In this document: one piece after another, positions 27,387-36,554 of the stretch
How positions within the stretch are numbered: the first letter of the stretch is position 1
Layout: each line of letters starts with the position of its first letter
From: Verrucomicrobiales bacterium
Lineage (GTDB): Bacteria; Verrucomicrobiota; Verrucomicrobiia; Limisphaerales; J093
Length of the DNA stretch: 64,000 nt
Assembly: GCA_024233215.1 (NCBI GenBank)
Contig: JACKPW010000001.1
Coordinates: forward strand, 744,001 to 808,000
Direction: 5' to 3'
Program-made: the position numbers and the translations under genes
The notes under the pieces: generated by a model
The model's database searches: none
The model's input: only the letters and a program-made list of their open reading frames with translations
What the model was told of the DNA's origin: nothing

Positions 27387-27785
27387 ATGAAGACGATTCC
27401 ATTCCGACCCGGACTGCTCGTAATGTTGTGGCTGTCGTTGGCATGTACCACTACTGGGGCGGGCCCCTCTTCTCTTCAGACACTCTTTCCGACTTCTTAC
27501 CGCCGAACAACTCCATCATTGTGCCCAAGAGTAGTTTGTGATGTCTTGTCGTTAGTGAAGCACCTCCGGTTCTGGCTCGTTTTTTCGGCTGCTGTCCTGC
27601 TCGTCTATGGCATCTCGGCATACGCCTTCGTGCGAACGCATGCCCAAATTGGGCGGCTAAGCCCCGGTACCTTCACAACGGTGTATTTGGCGGTTCCAGA
27701 TACCTGGACGAACCGGACTTTCGTGTTTGTGTTCACCCCGGCACTCTATGTCTTGACGGGAAGCATCGACGTTGTGTGGATATGA
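27387..27785 (+). CDS. Possible small membrane protein in a low-GC patch
   Basis: An open frame of 132 residues from the ATG at 27387 begins like a signal peptide (KTIPFRPGLLVMLWLSLAC). It then runs through an unstructured stretch and ends in a part with a clear TM helix (LRFWLVFSAAVLLVYGISAYAF) and VVWI at the C-terminus. A GTG at 27555 would give only this 76-residue second part. Third codon positions are much more A/T-rich than elsewhere, so the segment may be foreign or a remnant. The TGA overlaps an ATG of the next gene (ATGA). No family was recognised. Confidence 0.35.
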   Translation: MKTIPFRPGLLVMLWLSLACTTTGAGPSSLQTLFPTSYRRTTPSLCPRVVCDVLSLVKHLRFWLVFSAAVLLVYGISAYAFVRTHAQIGRLSPGTFTTVYLAVPDTWTNRTFVFVFTPALYVLTGSIDVVWI

Positions 27786-29626
27786 GCATGCCCCTGATAA
27801 ATACGCATATGTATAGCCTTCAGAATCCAGGTCGCTGTGCCCGCCAGTTGCTGAGCCGATATGCAATGCTGCTGGCATTGGCAGCCGCCCTTCCATCAGG
27901 ATCGACTCAGAGTAGCACTGCCTCCATCCCTACCCCTCTACCCGGGGTCCCATGGCCCGCCACCGATGCCCTCGGCCGGACGCTGCCGTTGGCCGACGAA
28001 GCCGGCCCGCCTCAGAAAGACCGTTTCGTCGGCATCTTCTATTTCCTCTGGCACAACAACACCGGCGGCCGCAGCCCGCATTGGGACGGGCCGTACGACA
28101 TCGGAAAGATCCTGGAGGCTGATCCCGGCGCCTTGAGCAATCCCGCGTCGCCCTTCTGGGGTCCGGTCGGCATGTACCATTACTGGGGCAAGCCAATGTA
28201 TGGCTACTACCTGAGCACCGATCCCTGGGTCCTGCGCCGTCATGCCCAGATTCTGGCCGATGCCGGCGTCGACACGCTGATCTTCGACACCACCAACGCG
28301 CTGACTTACCGCGAGGTCTACCTCAAGCTTTGCGAAGTGTTCGATGCCGTGCGTCGTGAGGACGGCCGCGTGCCGCAACTCTGCTTCATGGTGAACACCG
28401 AGGCGGGCAGGACCGCTCGGAAGATCTACGAGGAATTCTATCAACCGGGCCTTCATCGCGAGCTTTGGTTTCACTGGGAGGGCAAGCCCCTGATGATCTG
28501 CGATCCCGAGAAGGCCGATCCGAAACTGCGCGACTTCTTCACCCTGCGCCGGGCCCATTGGCCGTTTGTGATGGAGAACACGCAGCGGGCCTGGCATTGG
28601 GAGGCCGCCTACCCACAACCCTACGGTTACACTGACAATCCCTCCGTGCCGGAGCAGGTGAATGTGTCGGTCGCCCAAAACCTCCGCATGAGCGACGGCA
28701 AGGTCACCAACATGAGTTCCGGCGAGGCCCGGGGAAGGAACTTCCACGACCGGGCCCGGGACACTTCGCCCGGCGCCGTGAACCACGGCTACAATTTCGC
28801 CGAACAATGGCAGCGGGCATTCGAACTCGATCCTCCCTTCGTCATGATCACCGGTTGGAACGAGTGGATCGCCGGGCGCTGGGGCAAACCGGACGGCCCC
28901 CTGGTCTTTGTGGATCAATTCGACGAGGAGCACAGCCGGGACATCGAACCGGTCAACGGACTCCACAACGACAACTACCTCTGGCAGATGCTCGCGGGAA
29001 TCCGTCGCTACAAAGGCACGGCTCCCCTGCCCTTCGCAAGCACCGCAAAGACCATCGATCTCGATGGCGGCTTTGAGCAATGGCAGGAGGTCCGACCGGT
29101 GTTCCGCGATCACCAGCACGAAACCGATCCCCGCGACTTCGACGGCGCAGGCGGAACGCATTACCGAAATGACACCGGCCGCAACGACATCGTGGCCTGC
29201 CGGGTGGCGCGCGACAAACGCAGCGTCTACTTCCAGGTCGAAACCCGCGAACCGTTGTCGCTTCCGAGCGATCCGAACTGGATGTGGCTGTTGATCGACG
29301 CCGATCAGGACGTGACCACCGGCTGGGAAGGCTACGAGTTCATCGTGAACCGCCAACCCCCCTCCGCCACCCAGACCACCCTGGAACGTCACGTTCGCGA
29401 CTGGGAGTGGGAACCGGTCGGCGAAGTGCCGCTGCGAAATCAGGGCAACCGGCTTCACCTGGCGATTCCCCGGACCGCTCTGAACCTCCCGATCGATACC
29501 ACCCGAACTGCGTTGGATTTCAAGTGGCTTGACCATGCGACCCGACCGGGCGATCCCATGGACGTCTACGTGAGCGGCGACGCCGCCCCGGAGGGCCGCT
29601 TCCGCTACTGCTATCAGGCCAAGTGA
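27782..29626 (+). CDS. Secreted GH99/WbsX-like glycosidase with C-terminal binding domain
   Basis: About 614 residues from the ATG at 27782. An internal ATG at 27809 gives a more standard signal peptide (RYAMLLALAAALPSG) and may be the true start. The catalytic part is a TIM-barrel-like domain with FVGIFYFLWHNN, GPVGMYHYWGKP, AGVDTLIFDTTNA and ITGWNEWIAG. These match the GH71/GH99/WbsX-type proteins, where the GWNEW block closes the barrel. The last 200 residues (TIDLDGGFEQWQEV to DVYVSG) look like a CBM9-type sandwich. Substrate is not known; related enzymes act on mannan or rhamnan-like chains. A MITE-like repeat follows. Confidence 0.8.
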   Translation: MSMPLINTHMYSLQNPGRCARQLLSRYAMLLALAAALPSGSTQSSTASIPTPLPGVPWPATDALGRTLPLADEAGPPQKDRFVGIFYFLWHNNTGGRSPHWDGPYDIGKILEADPGALSNPASPFWGPVGMYHYWGKPMYGYYLSTDPWVLRRHAQILADAGVDTLIFDTTNALTYREVYLKLCEVFDAVRREDGRVPQLCFMVNTEAGRTARKIYEEFYQPGLHRELWFHWEGKPLMICDPEKADPKLRDFFTLRRAHWPFVMENTQRAWHWEAAYPQPYGYTDNPSVPEQVNVSVAQNLRMSDGKVTNMSSGEARGRNFHDRARDTSPGAVNHGYNFAEQWQRAFELDPPFVMITGWNEWIAGRWGKPDGPLVFVDQFDEEHSRDIEPVNGLHNDNYLWQMLAGIRRYKGTAPLPFASTAKTIDLDGGFEQWQEVRPVFRDHQHETDPRDFDGAGGTHYRNDTGRNDIVACRVARDKRSVYFQVETREPLSLPSDPNWMWLLIDADQDVTTGWEGYEFIVNRQPPSATQTTLERHVRDWEWEPVGEVPLRNQGNRLHLAIPRTALNLPIDTTRTALDFKWLDHATRPGDPMDVYVSGDAAPEGRFRYCYQAK

Positions 29627-29646
29627 GCCACGTGACCTGAATGAAG

Positions 29647-29805
29647 GAACCACGAAATACACGAAAGAAGCAGGCCGATCCACCGCGCGGGAATGTCGTT
29701 CTCGGCTGGCCGTCGGCACTGCGGACGTCGAGGGAGACCAAGCCGGTTGGTGGAGCCTTCGTCACCTTTTTCCTGGATTCGTGTGTTTCGTGTATTTCGT
29801 GGTTC
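29647..29805. mobile_element. MITE-like element with perfect 20-bp terminal inverted repeats
   Basis: GAACCACGAAATACACGAAA at 29647-29666 is exactly repeated in reverse complement at 29786-29805. The 159-bp element has no gene. It sits between two stop/start points, 20 bp from the GH99-like stop and 20 bp from the next ATG. No clear target-site duplication was seen. Confidence 0.75.
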
Positions 29806-29825
29806 AATCGAGCTTCCTTATCACC

Positions 29826-30236
29826 ATGGAACTGCTGCTGAACAACGACGACCTCACGCGACTGACCGAGGCGGCCCTCGCCGGCAAGGCAAAGGTCCGC
29901 AACGTGGAATGCGGTCCCGACCGGTTGAAGCTGAAGCTCGCCCTGGGGGTCCTCCCGGCCGGCGTGGAATTCACCGGCTTCCGGCTTGAGACCGGTGCCG
30001 TCTCCTGCCGCATCGTCGGCGCGCTGGCCACCAAGGTCCTCGCCCTCTTCCGCGAGAAGGTCGAACAAGCCGGCGTCCGGGTCACCGGTGATCAACTCCG
30101 ACTGCCCCTGCCCGAGGCCCTGACAACGGCAGGCGAGATCACTGCGCTGGAGGTCTCGGCCCCGGGCATCCGTCTCAAGGGGCGGTTGAAGGACTTGTCC
30201 GGTTTGCTGGCTCAAGCCAGGATCGCCTCTTCCTGA
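29826..30236 (+). CDS. Conserved hypothetical protein
   Basis: A 136-residue protein. The ATG at 29826 (MELLLNNDDLTRL) is used because the 45 bases before it lie in or next to the MITE-like element. The sequence alternates beta strands and helices (KVRNVECGPDRLKLKLALGVLP, VSCRIVGALATKVLALFREK, LEVSAPGIRLKGRL). This suggests a small alpha/beta domain that handles lipid or protein surfaces rather than an enzyme. It is soluble, with no signal peptide. It converges on the repeat-rich surface protein, with only one base between the two stops. No family was recognised. Confidence 0.75.
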   Translation: MELLLNNDDLTRLTEAALAGKAKVRNVECGPDRLKLKLALGVLPAGVEFTGFRLETGAVSCRIVGALATKVLALFREKVEQAGVRVTGDQLRLPLPEALTTAGEITALEVSAPGIRLKGRLKDLSGLLAQARIASS

Positions 30237-30237
30237 C

Positions 30238-33200
30238 TCAGTCTGCCGCCTCGAGAACGCGGTAGAACCGTTGCGGATGGCCGGCGATCAGGTCGTCCAC
30301 CCAATCCGAAAGGCCGGTGGGCGAGTTGAGCGTGGTGACCTCGTTCCAGTTCACCAGACCTTCCGAGGCTTCCAGAACGTAGTCGGTGTTCGGTTCACCG
30401 GCGATCTGCACCGCAAAACGGCCGTCGACCGGCGTCAGGAGGTGCAGCTTCACCCCGTAGGTCACGAGGGTGGTCACCCGATTCCCCACCAGGACAGGCT
30501 GCCCGATGTAGCCGTGGCCCATCGGCACCAAACCCACCTGGTTGAAGCCGCCGCCCAACGACGCTCCCTCCAATGAGACCACCTCCTGGACCGTGTCCGG
30601 TAACAACCCCGCCACCGCATACGGCTCGAATCTTCCGTCCAGGCTGGCCGAACCAGCAAGTAGCAGCTTCCCGTAGCCGGTTCCGGGCTCCGCACCCGCA
30701 ACGCCGGTACGAATCACACTCTCCGGTCCGGAACCGAAGGAACCCTCGATCTCGAGGATTCCCCAGCCCACGTCCAGGATCCCCTCGTTGGTGAAGTCAA
30801 TTCTCACCCCCATGCTGGAAGTCCCTGTCCCGCCGCTCTTCCGCATCATCCCCGCGTTCACCACGTTCACCTTCGCCGAACTCGTCGACGCATACGACCC
30901 CGTCCGTTCCAGACCCGCATCCGACAGCAACACCAACTCCCCGCCCGCCAGGTTGTTGATCGCCACCACCGCACTGCTGCTGTTCATCTCCGCTGACAAC
31001 GACCCTGCCCCGCCCCACTCCAGCAAGCCGGCGTTGTTCAGCACCACCCGGTCCAGTGCCTTGTCGGCCTCCCCGCCAATCGCAAACACCGATCCCGCCG
31101 GAATCTCCACCGTGCTGCTCCGCAACCTGCCCCCCGTCCAATGGAACATCCCCGCCGCCGTTCCGTTCACCGTCACCGTCCCCCCGGGCACCCCAAAGAA
31201 GCCCGCACCGCTCGCCTCGTGCCCTTCCCCCAATACCACCGTGCCGCCCGTAAATGTCACCGCGCTTCCCTCCGCCACTTCGTAGCTCCCCTGACTCGTC
31301 GTCCCGTACGGAAACTCCAATCCCCCCTGCTCCACCCGCACCGTCCCATGGTTCAGGAACGTCACTTTGTCCCCCACCTCCGTCGCGTTCGCGTCCCCTG
31401 TCCGCACCAGTGTCCCGGCATTGTGCAGCACGCACTTCGCCGAACTCGTGCCCGCATAGCTGCCTCCCCGCGCAATCGCCGTGTCCCCCGCCAGCCGCAA
31501 CGTGCCCGTCGACAGGTTCGTGATCAGCACCTGCGACGTGCTGCTGGCATGATAGCTCATCAGCCGTCCCACTCCCTCATGATCAATCAGGCCCGCGTTG
31601 TTCACCGTCGTGCTCTCAAACTGCCAGTCGCGATCTCCCGTCACTCGCCACACCCCATCCTCCGGCACGGTGATGTCCGCCCCCTTGATCACCCCGCCCG
31701 ACCACTCATTGGTCCCCGCCAGCGTAAAGGTCCCCTGCAGCGTCCCGCCCGTCAGACGCAATCGTTCCACCGTCCCGCTCAACGTCACCGGCGCCGATGG
31801 AATCTCGATGTAACCCGCCCCCAGACTCCCCACCGGCTGGTTCAACGACACCGGACTCCCGGTCAACCGCAACAGCGTCTCCTCCCCCAGCACCACCGAC
31901 CCCGGACTGGACAACGGATTCGCCAATGCCAGCGTCCCGCTTTTAATCTCCAGCGTTCCCTCGTTGGTGAAGTCAATTCTCGGCCCCATGCTGGAAGTCC
32001 CGGTCCCTCCGCTCTTGCGCATCATCCCCGCGTTCACCACGTTCACCTTCGCCGAACTCGTCGACGCATACGACCCCGTCCGTTCCAGACCCGCATCCGA
32101 CAGCAACACCAACTCCCCGCCCACCAGGTTGTTGATCGCCACCACCGCACTGCTGCTGTTCATCTCCGCTGACAACGACCCTGCCCCGCCCCACTCCAGC
32201 AAGCCGGCGTTGTTCAGCACCACCCGGTCCAGTGCCTTGTCGGCCTCCCCGCCAATCGCAAACACCGATCCCGCCGGAATCTCCACCGTGCTGCTCCGCA
32301 ACCTGCCCCCCGTCCAATGGAACATCCCCGCCGCCGTTCCGTTCACCGTCACCGTCCCCCCGGGCACCCCAAAGAAGCCCGCACCGCTCGCCTCGTGCCC
32401 TTCCCCCAATACCACCGTGCCGCCCGTAAATGTCACCGCGCTTCCCTCCGCCACTTCGTAGCTCCCCTGACTCGTCGTCCCGTACGGAAACTCCAATCCC
32501 CCCTGCTCCACCCGCACCGTCCCATGGTTCAGGAACGTCACTTTGTCCCCCACCTCCGTCGCGTTCGCGTCCCCTGTCCGCACCAGTGTCCCGGCATTGT
32601 GCAGCACGCACTTCGCCGAACTCGTGCCCGCATAGCTGCCTCCCCGCGCAATCGCCGTGTCCCCCGCCAGCCGCAACGTGCCCGTCGAGAGGTTCGTGAT
32701 CAGCACCTGCGACGTGCTGCTGGCATGATAGCTCATCAGCCGTCCCACTCCCTCGTGATCAATCAGGCCCGCGTTGTTCACCGTCGTGCTCTCAAACTGC
32801 CAGTCGCGATCTCCCGTCACTCGCCACACCCCATCCTCCGGCACGGTGATGTCCGCCCCCTTGATCACCCCGCCCGACCACTCATTGGTCCCCGCCAGCG
32901 TAAAGGTCCCCTGCAGCGTCCCGCCCGTCAGACGCAATCGTTCCACCGTCCCGCTCAACGTCACCGGCGCCGATGGAATCTCGATGTAACCCGCCCCCAG
33001 ACTCCCCACCGGCTGGTTCAACGACACTGGACTCCCGGTCAACCGCAACAGCGTGTCCTCCGCCAGCACCACCGACCCCGGACTGGACAACGGATTCGCC
33101 AACGCCAGCGTCCCGCTTTGAATCTCCAGCGTTCCTTCGTTGGTGAAGTCGATCTTCGGCCCCATGCTGGAAGTCCCTGTCCCTCCGCTCTTCCGCATCA

Positions 33201-33729
33201 TCCCCGCGTTCACCACGTTCACCTTCGCCGAACTCGTCGACGCATACGACCCCGTCCGTTCCAGACCCGCATCCGACAGCAACACCAACTCCCCGCCCGC
33301 CAGGTTGTTGATCGCCACCACCGCACTGCTGCTGTTCATCTCCGCTGACAACGACCCTGCCCCGCCCCACTCCAGCAAGCCGGTGTTGTTCAGCACCACC
33401 CGGTCCAGTGCCTTGTCGGCTTCACCGGTAATGCGGAAGGCCGCGCCGTTGACGATCTCGAGGGTTCCCTGCTGAATCCTGCCGCCTGACCAGAGAACGC
33501 TCCCCTCGACGGTCCTCGTCCCGCCGAGTGCCACGGTGCCCCCGGCGATAATGAGGTCATCCGTCGCTGCGGGAACCCCGACCGGATCCCAGTTGTCAGC
33601 CACGCCCCAGGAGGTCGACACCGCACCGGTCCAGGTCTTCTCCCCGGCGACCGCTCCCGCAGACAGGGAAAGGGCGAGGGACACTGCAAGCGCCGAAGCG
33701 GCTTTGGGAAAATGAACGGGTCTTCTCAT
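30238..33729 (-). CDS. Repeat-rich secreted beta-helix surface protein
   Basis: A 1163-residue protein with a signal peptide (LAVSLALSLSAGAVAGE). It starts with an autotransporter-like motif (TWTGAVSTSWGVADNWDP) and continues as short strands of the type GTLxLxxxAxxxxxG, like autotransporter-associated beta-helix repeats. Most of the protein consists of a 392-residue unit: two full copies and a partial one, nearly identical at DNA level. No autotransporter barrel is present. The C-terminus (NTDYVLEASEGLVNWNEV, then QRFYRVLEAAD) is the same FYR module that ends two other secreted proteins here. Probably an adhesin or envelope structural protein; this is inferred from architecture only. Confidence 0.8.
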   Translation of the reverse strand: MRRPVHFPKAASALAVSLALSLSAGAVAGEKTWTGAVSTSWGVADNWDPVGVPAATDDLIIAGGTVALGGTRTVEGSVLWSGGRIQQGTLEIVNGAAFRITGEADKALDRVVLNNTGLLEWGGAGSLSAEMNSSSAVVAINNLAGGELVLLSDAGLERTGSYASTSSAKVNVVNAGMMRKSGGTGTSSMGPKIDFTNEGTLEIQSGTLALANPLSSPGSVVLAEDTLLRLTGSPVSLNQPVGSLGAGYIEIPSAPVTLSGTVERLRLTGGTLQGTFTLAGTNEWSGGVIKGADITVPEDGVWRVTGDRDWQFESTTVNNAGLIDHEGVGRLMSYHASSTSQVLITNLSTGTLRLAGDTAIARGGSYAGTSSAKCVLHNAGTLVRTGDANATEVGDKVTFLNHGTVRVEQGGLEFPYGTTSQGSYEVAEGSAVTFTGGTVVLGEGHEASGAGFFGVPGGTVTVNGTAAGMFHWTGGRLRSSTVEIPAGSVFAIGGEADKALDRVVLNNAGLLEWGGAGSLSAEMNSSSAVVAINNLVGGELVLLSDAGLERTGSYASTSSAKVNVVNAGMMRKSGGTGTSSMGPRIDFTNEGTLEIKSGTLALANPLSSPGSVVLGEETLLRLTGSPVSLNQPVGSLGAGYIEIPSAPVTLSGTVERLRLTGGTLQGTFTLAGTNEWSGGVIKGADITVPEDGVWRVTGDRDWQFESTTVNNAGLIDHEGVGRLMSYHASSTSQVLITNLSTGTLRLAGDTAIARGGSYAGTSSAKCVLHNAGTLVRTGDANATEVGDKVTFLNHGTVRVEQGGLEFPYGTTSQGSYEVAEGSAVTFTGGTVVLGEGHEASGAGFFGVPGGTVTVNGTAAGMFHWTGGRLRSSTVEIPAGSVFAIGGEADKALDRVVLNNAGLLEWGGAGSLSAEMNSSSAVVAINNLAGGELVLLSDAGLERTGSYASTSSAKVNVVNAGMMRKSGGTGTSSMGVRIDFTNEGILDVGWGILEIEGSFGSGPESVIRTGVAGAEPGTGYGKLLLAGSASLDGRFEPYAVAGLLPDTVQEVVSLEGASLGGGFNQVGLVPMGHGYIGQPVLVGNRVTTLVTYGVKLHLLTPVDGRFAVQIAGEPNTDYVLEASEGLVNWNEVTTLNSPTGLSDWVDDLIAGHPQRFYRVLEAAD
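30782..31957 (-). repeat. 1176-bp tandem repeat, copy A
   Basis: One full repeat of 1176 bp (392 codons) in the surface protein gene. Copies A and B differ by roughly one base in a hundred by eye, and the differences are scattered. Confidence 0.85.
31958..33133 (-). repeat. 1176-bp tandem repeat, copy B
   Basis: The second full copy, directly adjoining A with no spacer. Open antisense frames of equal length recur at the same offset in both copies (for example 31141 and 32317), which confirms the period. Confidence 0.85.
33134..33420 (-). repeat. 1176-bp tandem repeat, partial copy C
   Basis: The first 287 bp of the unit, ending near GTGCCTTGTCGGC, after which the sequence changes to the unique N-terminal part of the gene. 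In the protein this is the first 95 or so residues of the first repeat. Confidence 0.75.
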
Positions 33730-33822
33730 GCGGGTGGTGTGGAAACGCGGGAGCGCAGGTTGAAATCGTTAACGACTCAGCACTACCACGCCGTTCATCC
33801 ACCATCAAGGAAGAAGGGACGC

Positions 33823-35220
33823 TTACTCAACCTTCGAATAGAACCTCACCTGATGTTCCTCCGCCAGGACCTTCAAGCGTGCCGTGACCTCCGGTTGTTC
33901 GTCCACCAGGTTGCGGGTCTCGTAGGGATCCTTGCTGAGGTCGAACAACGCGAGCCCAATCTTGTCCTGACGGTATTTGCCCGCCGCCCCGTCGTGGCCC
34001 GGGGTCACCAGGGTCCGGTACGCGTGCGGGAGGTGGAGTTTCCAACGTCCATCCCCGCTGATGATCCCCTCGAAGTTGCTGCCCGTGGAGAACGGGTAGT
34101 ACTCATGCGGGTTTCTCGCAGCCGGATCGCCGGTCACCAAAGCCCAAACGTTGCGTCCGTCGATGGGGTTCTCGGGCAACGCCGCGCCTGCCAAGCCCGC
34201 GAGCGTTGGGAGAAGGTCCACGGTCGAAAAGGCCCGACTGGAACGTGTCCCTGCCGCGATGTGGCCCGGCCACTTCATGATGCAGGCGCTGCGGATGCCT
34301 CCGTCGAAGCCGGTCCCCTTGGCTTCGCGGAAGGGCGTGCTCCCGGCGTGATTGCCGTAGGAAATCCAGGGGCCATTGTCGGACGTCAGGATCACCAGGG
34401 TACGATCCTCGACCCCGGCCGCCTTGAGCGCCTTGCCGATTTCACCGATCGACCAGTCCAGTTCCATGATCACATCGCCATAGAGTCCCGCCCCGGATTT
34501 GTCCTTGAACTTGTCGCTGCAGAAGATCGGCACATGGGGCATCGAGTGCGGCACGTAGAGCAGGAACGGTCCGTCCTTGTGCCGTTCGATGAAATCGACC
34601 GCATGCTCGGTGTACCAGGTCGTCAGGTGCGTCTGGTGTTCCGGCGTCACCCGGTCAACGGTAACGCGGCCGTTCTCCCAGAATTGCAGTGGGAACTTGC
34701 CCCAGTATTCCGGGTTCTCGGGATGGAATTCCCACATGTCATTCGAGTACATCAGGCCGCACGATTCATCGAAACCCCGGGCCGGCGGCCGCGTCTCCGG
34801 CTGGTCCCCCAAGTGCCACTTGCCGAAGACCGCGGTGGCGTAGCCCGCCGGCTTCAACACCTCGGCCAGCGTGGCGAACTTCGGATCCAACCCCCTGGCC
34901 TTCGGCGGATGGGCCCCGAAGACTTTCGTCCGTCCGGGGAAACAGCCGGTCATGAGGGCGGACCGGGAGGCCGAACAGATTGCCTGGGGCACGTAGAACT
35001 GGTCAAACCGGCAACCCTCCGCCGCAAGCCGCTCGACATTCGGGGTGGGATAAGCCGGCGAACCGAACGGATGAAAATCCGCCCACCCGGAGTCATCGAG
35101 GAAGAGGATCACGAAGTTGGGTCGGGCCCCGGCGGCCAGGGCTTCGCCCGAGCTCACGAGCACCAGAACCACGAATGTCACGAGCGTACGGAGAATGACA
35201 CTGACATTGAACGTCTTCAT
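33823..35220 (-). CDS. Secreted arylsulfatase
   Basis: A 465-residue S1 sulfatase. The ATG at 35220 (MKTFNVSVILRTLVTFVVLVL) is preferred over an upstream in-frame start because it opens the signal peptide. LFLDDSGW carries metal ligands Asp42-Asp43. The formylglycine motif is C82-S-A-S-R, with Ala in the third position as allowed for Cys-type sulfatases. Further family blocks are FGKWHLGD, VPHSMPHVP and LTSDNGPW; the Gly usual after DNG is Pro here. It resembles the arylsulfatase A group. The gene lies alone between the surface protein and the divergent BioD-like gene, with a spaced inverted repeat (CGCAGGTCGAC at 35239 and its complement at 35328) upstream. Confidence 0.94.
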   Translation of the reverse strand: MKTFNVSVILRTLVTFVVLVLVSSGEALAAGARPNFVILFLDDSGWADFHPFGSPAYPTPNVERLAAEGCRFDQFYVPQAICSASRSALMTGCFPGRTKVFGAHPPKARGLDPKFATLAEVLKPAGYATAVFGKWHLGDQPETRPPARGFDESCGLMYSNDMWEFHPENPEYWGKFPLQFWENGRVTVDRVTPEHQTHLTTWYTEHAVDFIERHKDGPFLLYVPHSMPHVPIFCSDKFKDKSGAGLYGDVIMELDWSIGEIGKALKAAGVEDRTLVILTSDNGPWISYGNHAGSTPFREAKGTGFDGGIRSACIMKWPGHIAAGTRSSRAFSTVDLLPTLAGLAGAALPENPIDGRNVWALVTGDPAARNPHEYYPFSTGSNFEGIISGDGRWKLHLPHAYRTLVTPGHDGAAGKYRQDKIGLALFDLSKDPYETRNLVDEQPEVTARLKVLAEEHQVRFYSKVE

Positions 35221-35447
35221 GTTGTACCCGGGAAGCGTCGCAGGTCGACCGGGCGCTGTCGACCCCGAGCAACCCCTCAACGAAGCCCGGAGAACGGAGC
35301 GGGAACGGCCCGTCCCCGAATGGCGGCGTCGACCTGCGCCCATCATGGAGACGGACCGTCGCCTCTCCCCCGGGCACGACTGAGGCATCGCGACATCGAC
35401 CGCAATCGGCTTGCCGGCGGGGCCGGGCCAAAAGCAAGCTGGGGGGC

Positions 35448-36542
35448 ATGAACAAGCAGACGCCACGCGTCTTCATCGCCGCCACCCGACAGAACGAGGG
35501 CAAAACCACCACCTCCCTCGGTCTCACGTCCGTATTGCTCGATCACTACCCGCGCATCGGCTACATCAAGCCGGTCGGTCAACGCTTCGTCGAGGTCGAC
35601 GAGCAGAAGATCGACGAGGACATCATCCTGATGGACCGGGTGTATCATCTGCAATGTCCGCTGCTGGACATGAGCCCGATTGCCATCGAACCGGATTTCA
35701 CCCGAAGGTATCTGCAGGCCTCCAACTACGAGGCCCTGGCGGAGAAGATCAACAAGGCGTTCGACCGCGTGGCGTGGGAGAAGGACTTCGTGCTCTGCGA
35801 AGGCTCGGGACACGCCGGCGTCGGCTCGGTGTTCGACCTGTCCAACGCCCGCGTGGCGAAACTGCTCAACGCCAAGGTGGTGATCGTGACCCAGGGCGGC
35901 ATTGGCAAGCCAATTGACGAGGTCTGCCTGAATCACGCGTTGTTTGAGAAGGAGGGGGTCGAGGTCGTCGGCGTAATCCTCAACAAGGTCCTGCCTGAGA
36001 AACTCGAGTTCATCAACGAATTCGCCCGCAAGGGCCTCCGACGCCAGGGGCTGGAATTGCTCGGCGTCCTGCCCCACCAACCGATTCTCTCCAGCCCCAC
36101 GCTGGATGTGATTCGCGAGGAACTGCCCGCCGAGCCGATGAACGACTCCCGCCAGGGCGGCAACCTGGTCGAGGAGGTGGTGGTTGGCGCGATGAGCGTG
36201 CAGCAGGCCCTGCGCTTCTTCCGCCGCGGCGTGCTGGTGATCGTTCCCGGGGATCGTGAGGACATCGTGCTGGCCGCCGCCACCACCCTGTTCGGCCGGG
36301 GTACCGACGGCCTCGCCGGCATTGTCCTCACCGACGGTCAACGTCCCTCCCCGAGCGTGATGCGGGTGATCGACGCCCTGCCTTTCCCGGTGTTGCTGGC
36401 CCAGCAGGACAGTTACCGGGTCGCTTCCCGGGTGCACAACCTTACCGTGAAGACCCGTCCCTCCGACACCGCCAAGATCGACGTCATCCGCGACCTGATC
36501 GCGCGTTACGTCGAGTTGCCCAGACTGCTGAAATCGCTCTAG
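35448..36542 (+). CDS. P-loop BioD-like/DRTGG-domain protein
   Basis: A 364-residue cytoplasmic protein. The N-terminal part (about 1-200) is a dethiobiotin-synthetase-like NTPase: FIAATRQNEGKTTTSLG contains the P-loop, with KPVGQRF and LCEGSGHAGVGSVFDLS downstream. The C-terminal part (about 210-320) is a DRTGG-type domain (VVVGAMSVQQALRFFRRG, IVPGDREDIVLAA). This pairing is found in phosphotransacetylase-related proteins and regulators of unknown role; no acetyltransferase domain is attached here. The gene is followed after 12 bp by hisC and is probably co-transcribed with it. What it does in histidine or other metabolism is not known. Confidence 0.85.
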   Translation: MNKQTPRVFIAATRQNEGKTTTSLGLTSVLLDHYPRIGYIKPVGQRFVEVDEQKIDEDIILMDRVYHLQCPLLDMSPIAIEPDFTRRYLQASNYEALAEKINKAFDRVAWEKDFVLCEGSGHAGVGSVFDLSNARVAKLLNAKVVIVTQGGIGKPIDEVCLNHALFEKEGVEVVGVILNKVLPEKLEFINEFARKGLRRQGLELLGVLPHQPILSSPTLDVIREELPAEPMNDSRQGGNLVEEVVVGAMSVQQALRFFRRGVLVIVPGDREDIVLAAATTLFGRGTDGLAGIVLTDGQRPSPSVMRVIDALPFPVLLAQQDSYRVASRVHNLTVKTRPSDTAKIDVIRDLIARYVELPRLLKSL

Positions 36543-36554
36543 TCCATTTCCAAG

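Noticed and set aside
31141..33348. Two near-identical 343-residue plus-strand frames (31141 and 32317)
   Set aside because: They exist only because the minus-strand gene has 1176-bp direct repeats; composition is Arg/His/Pro-rich.
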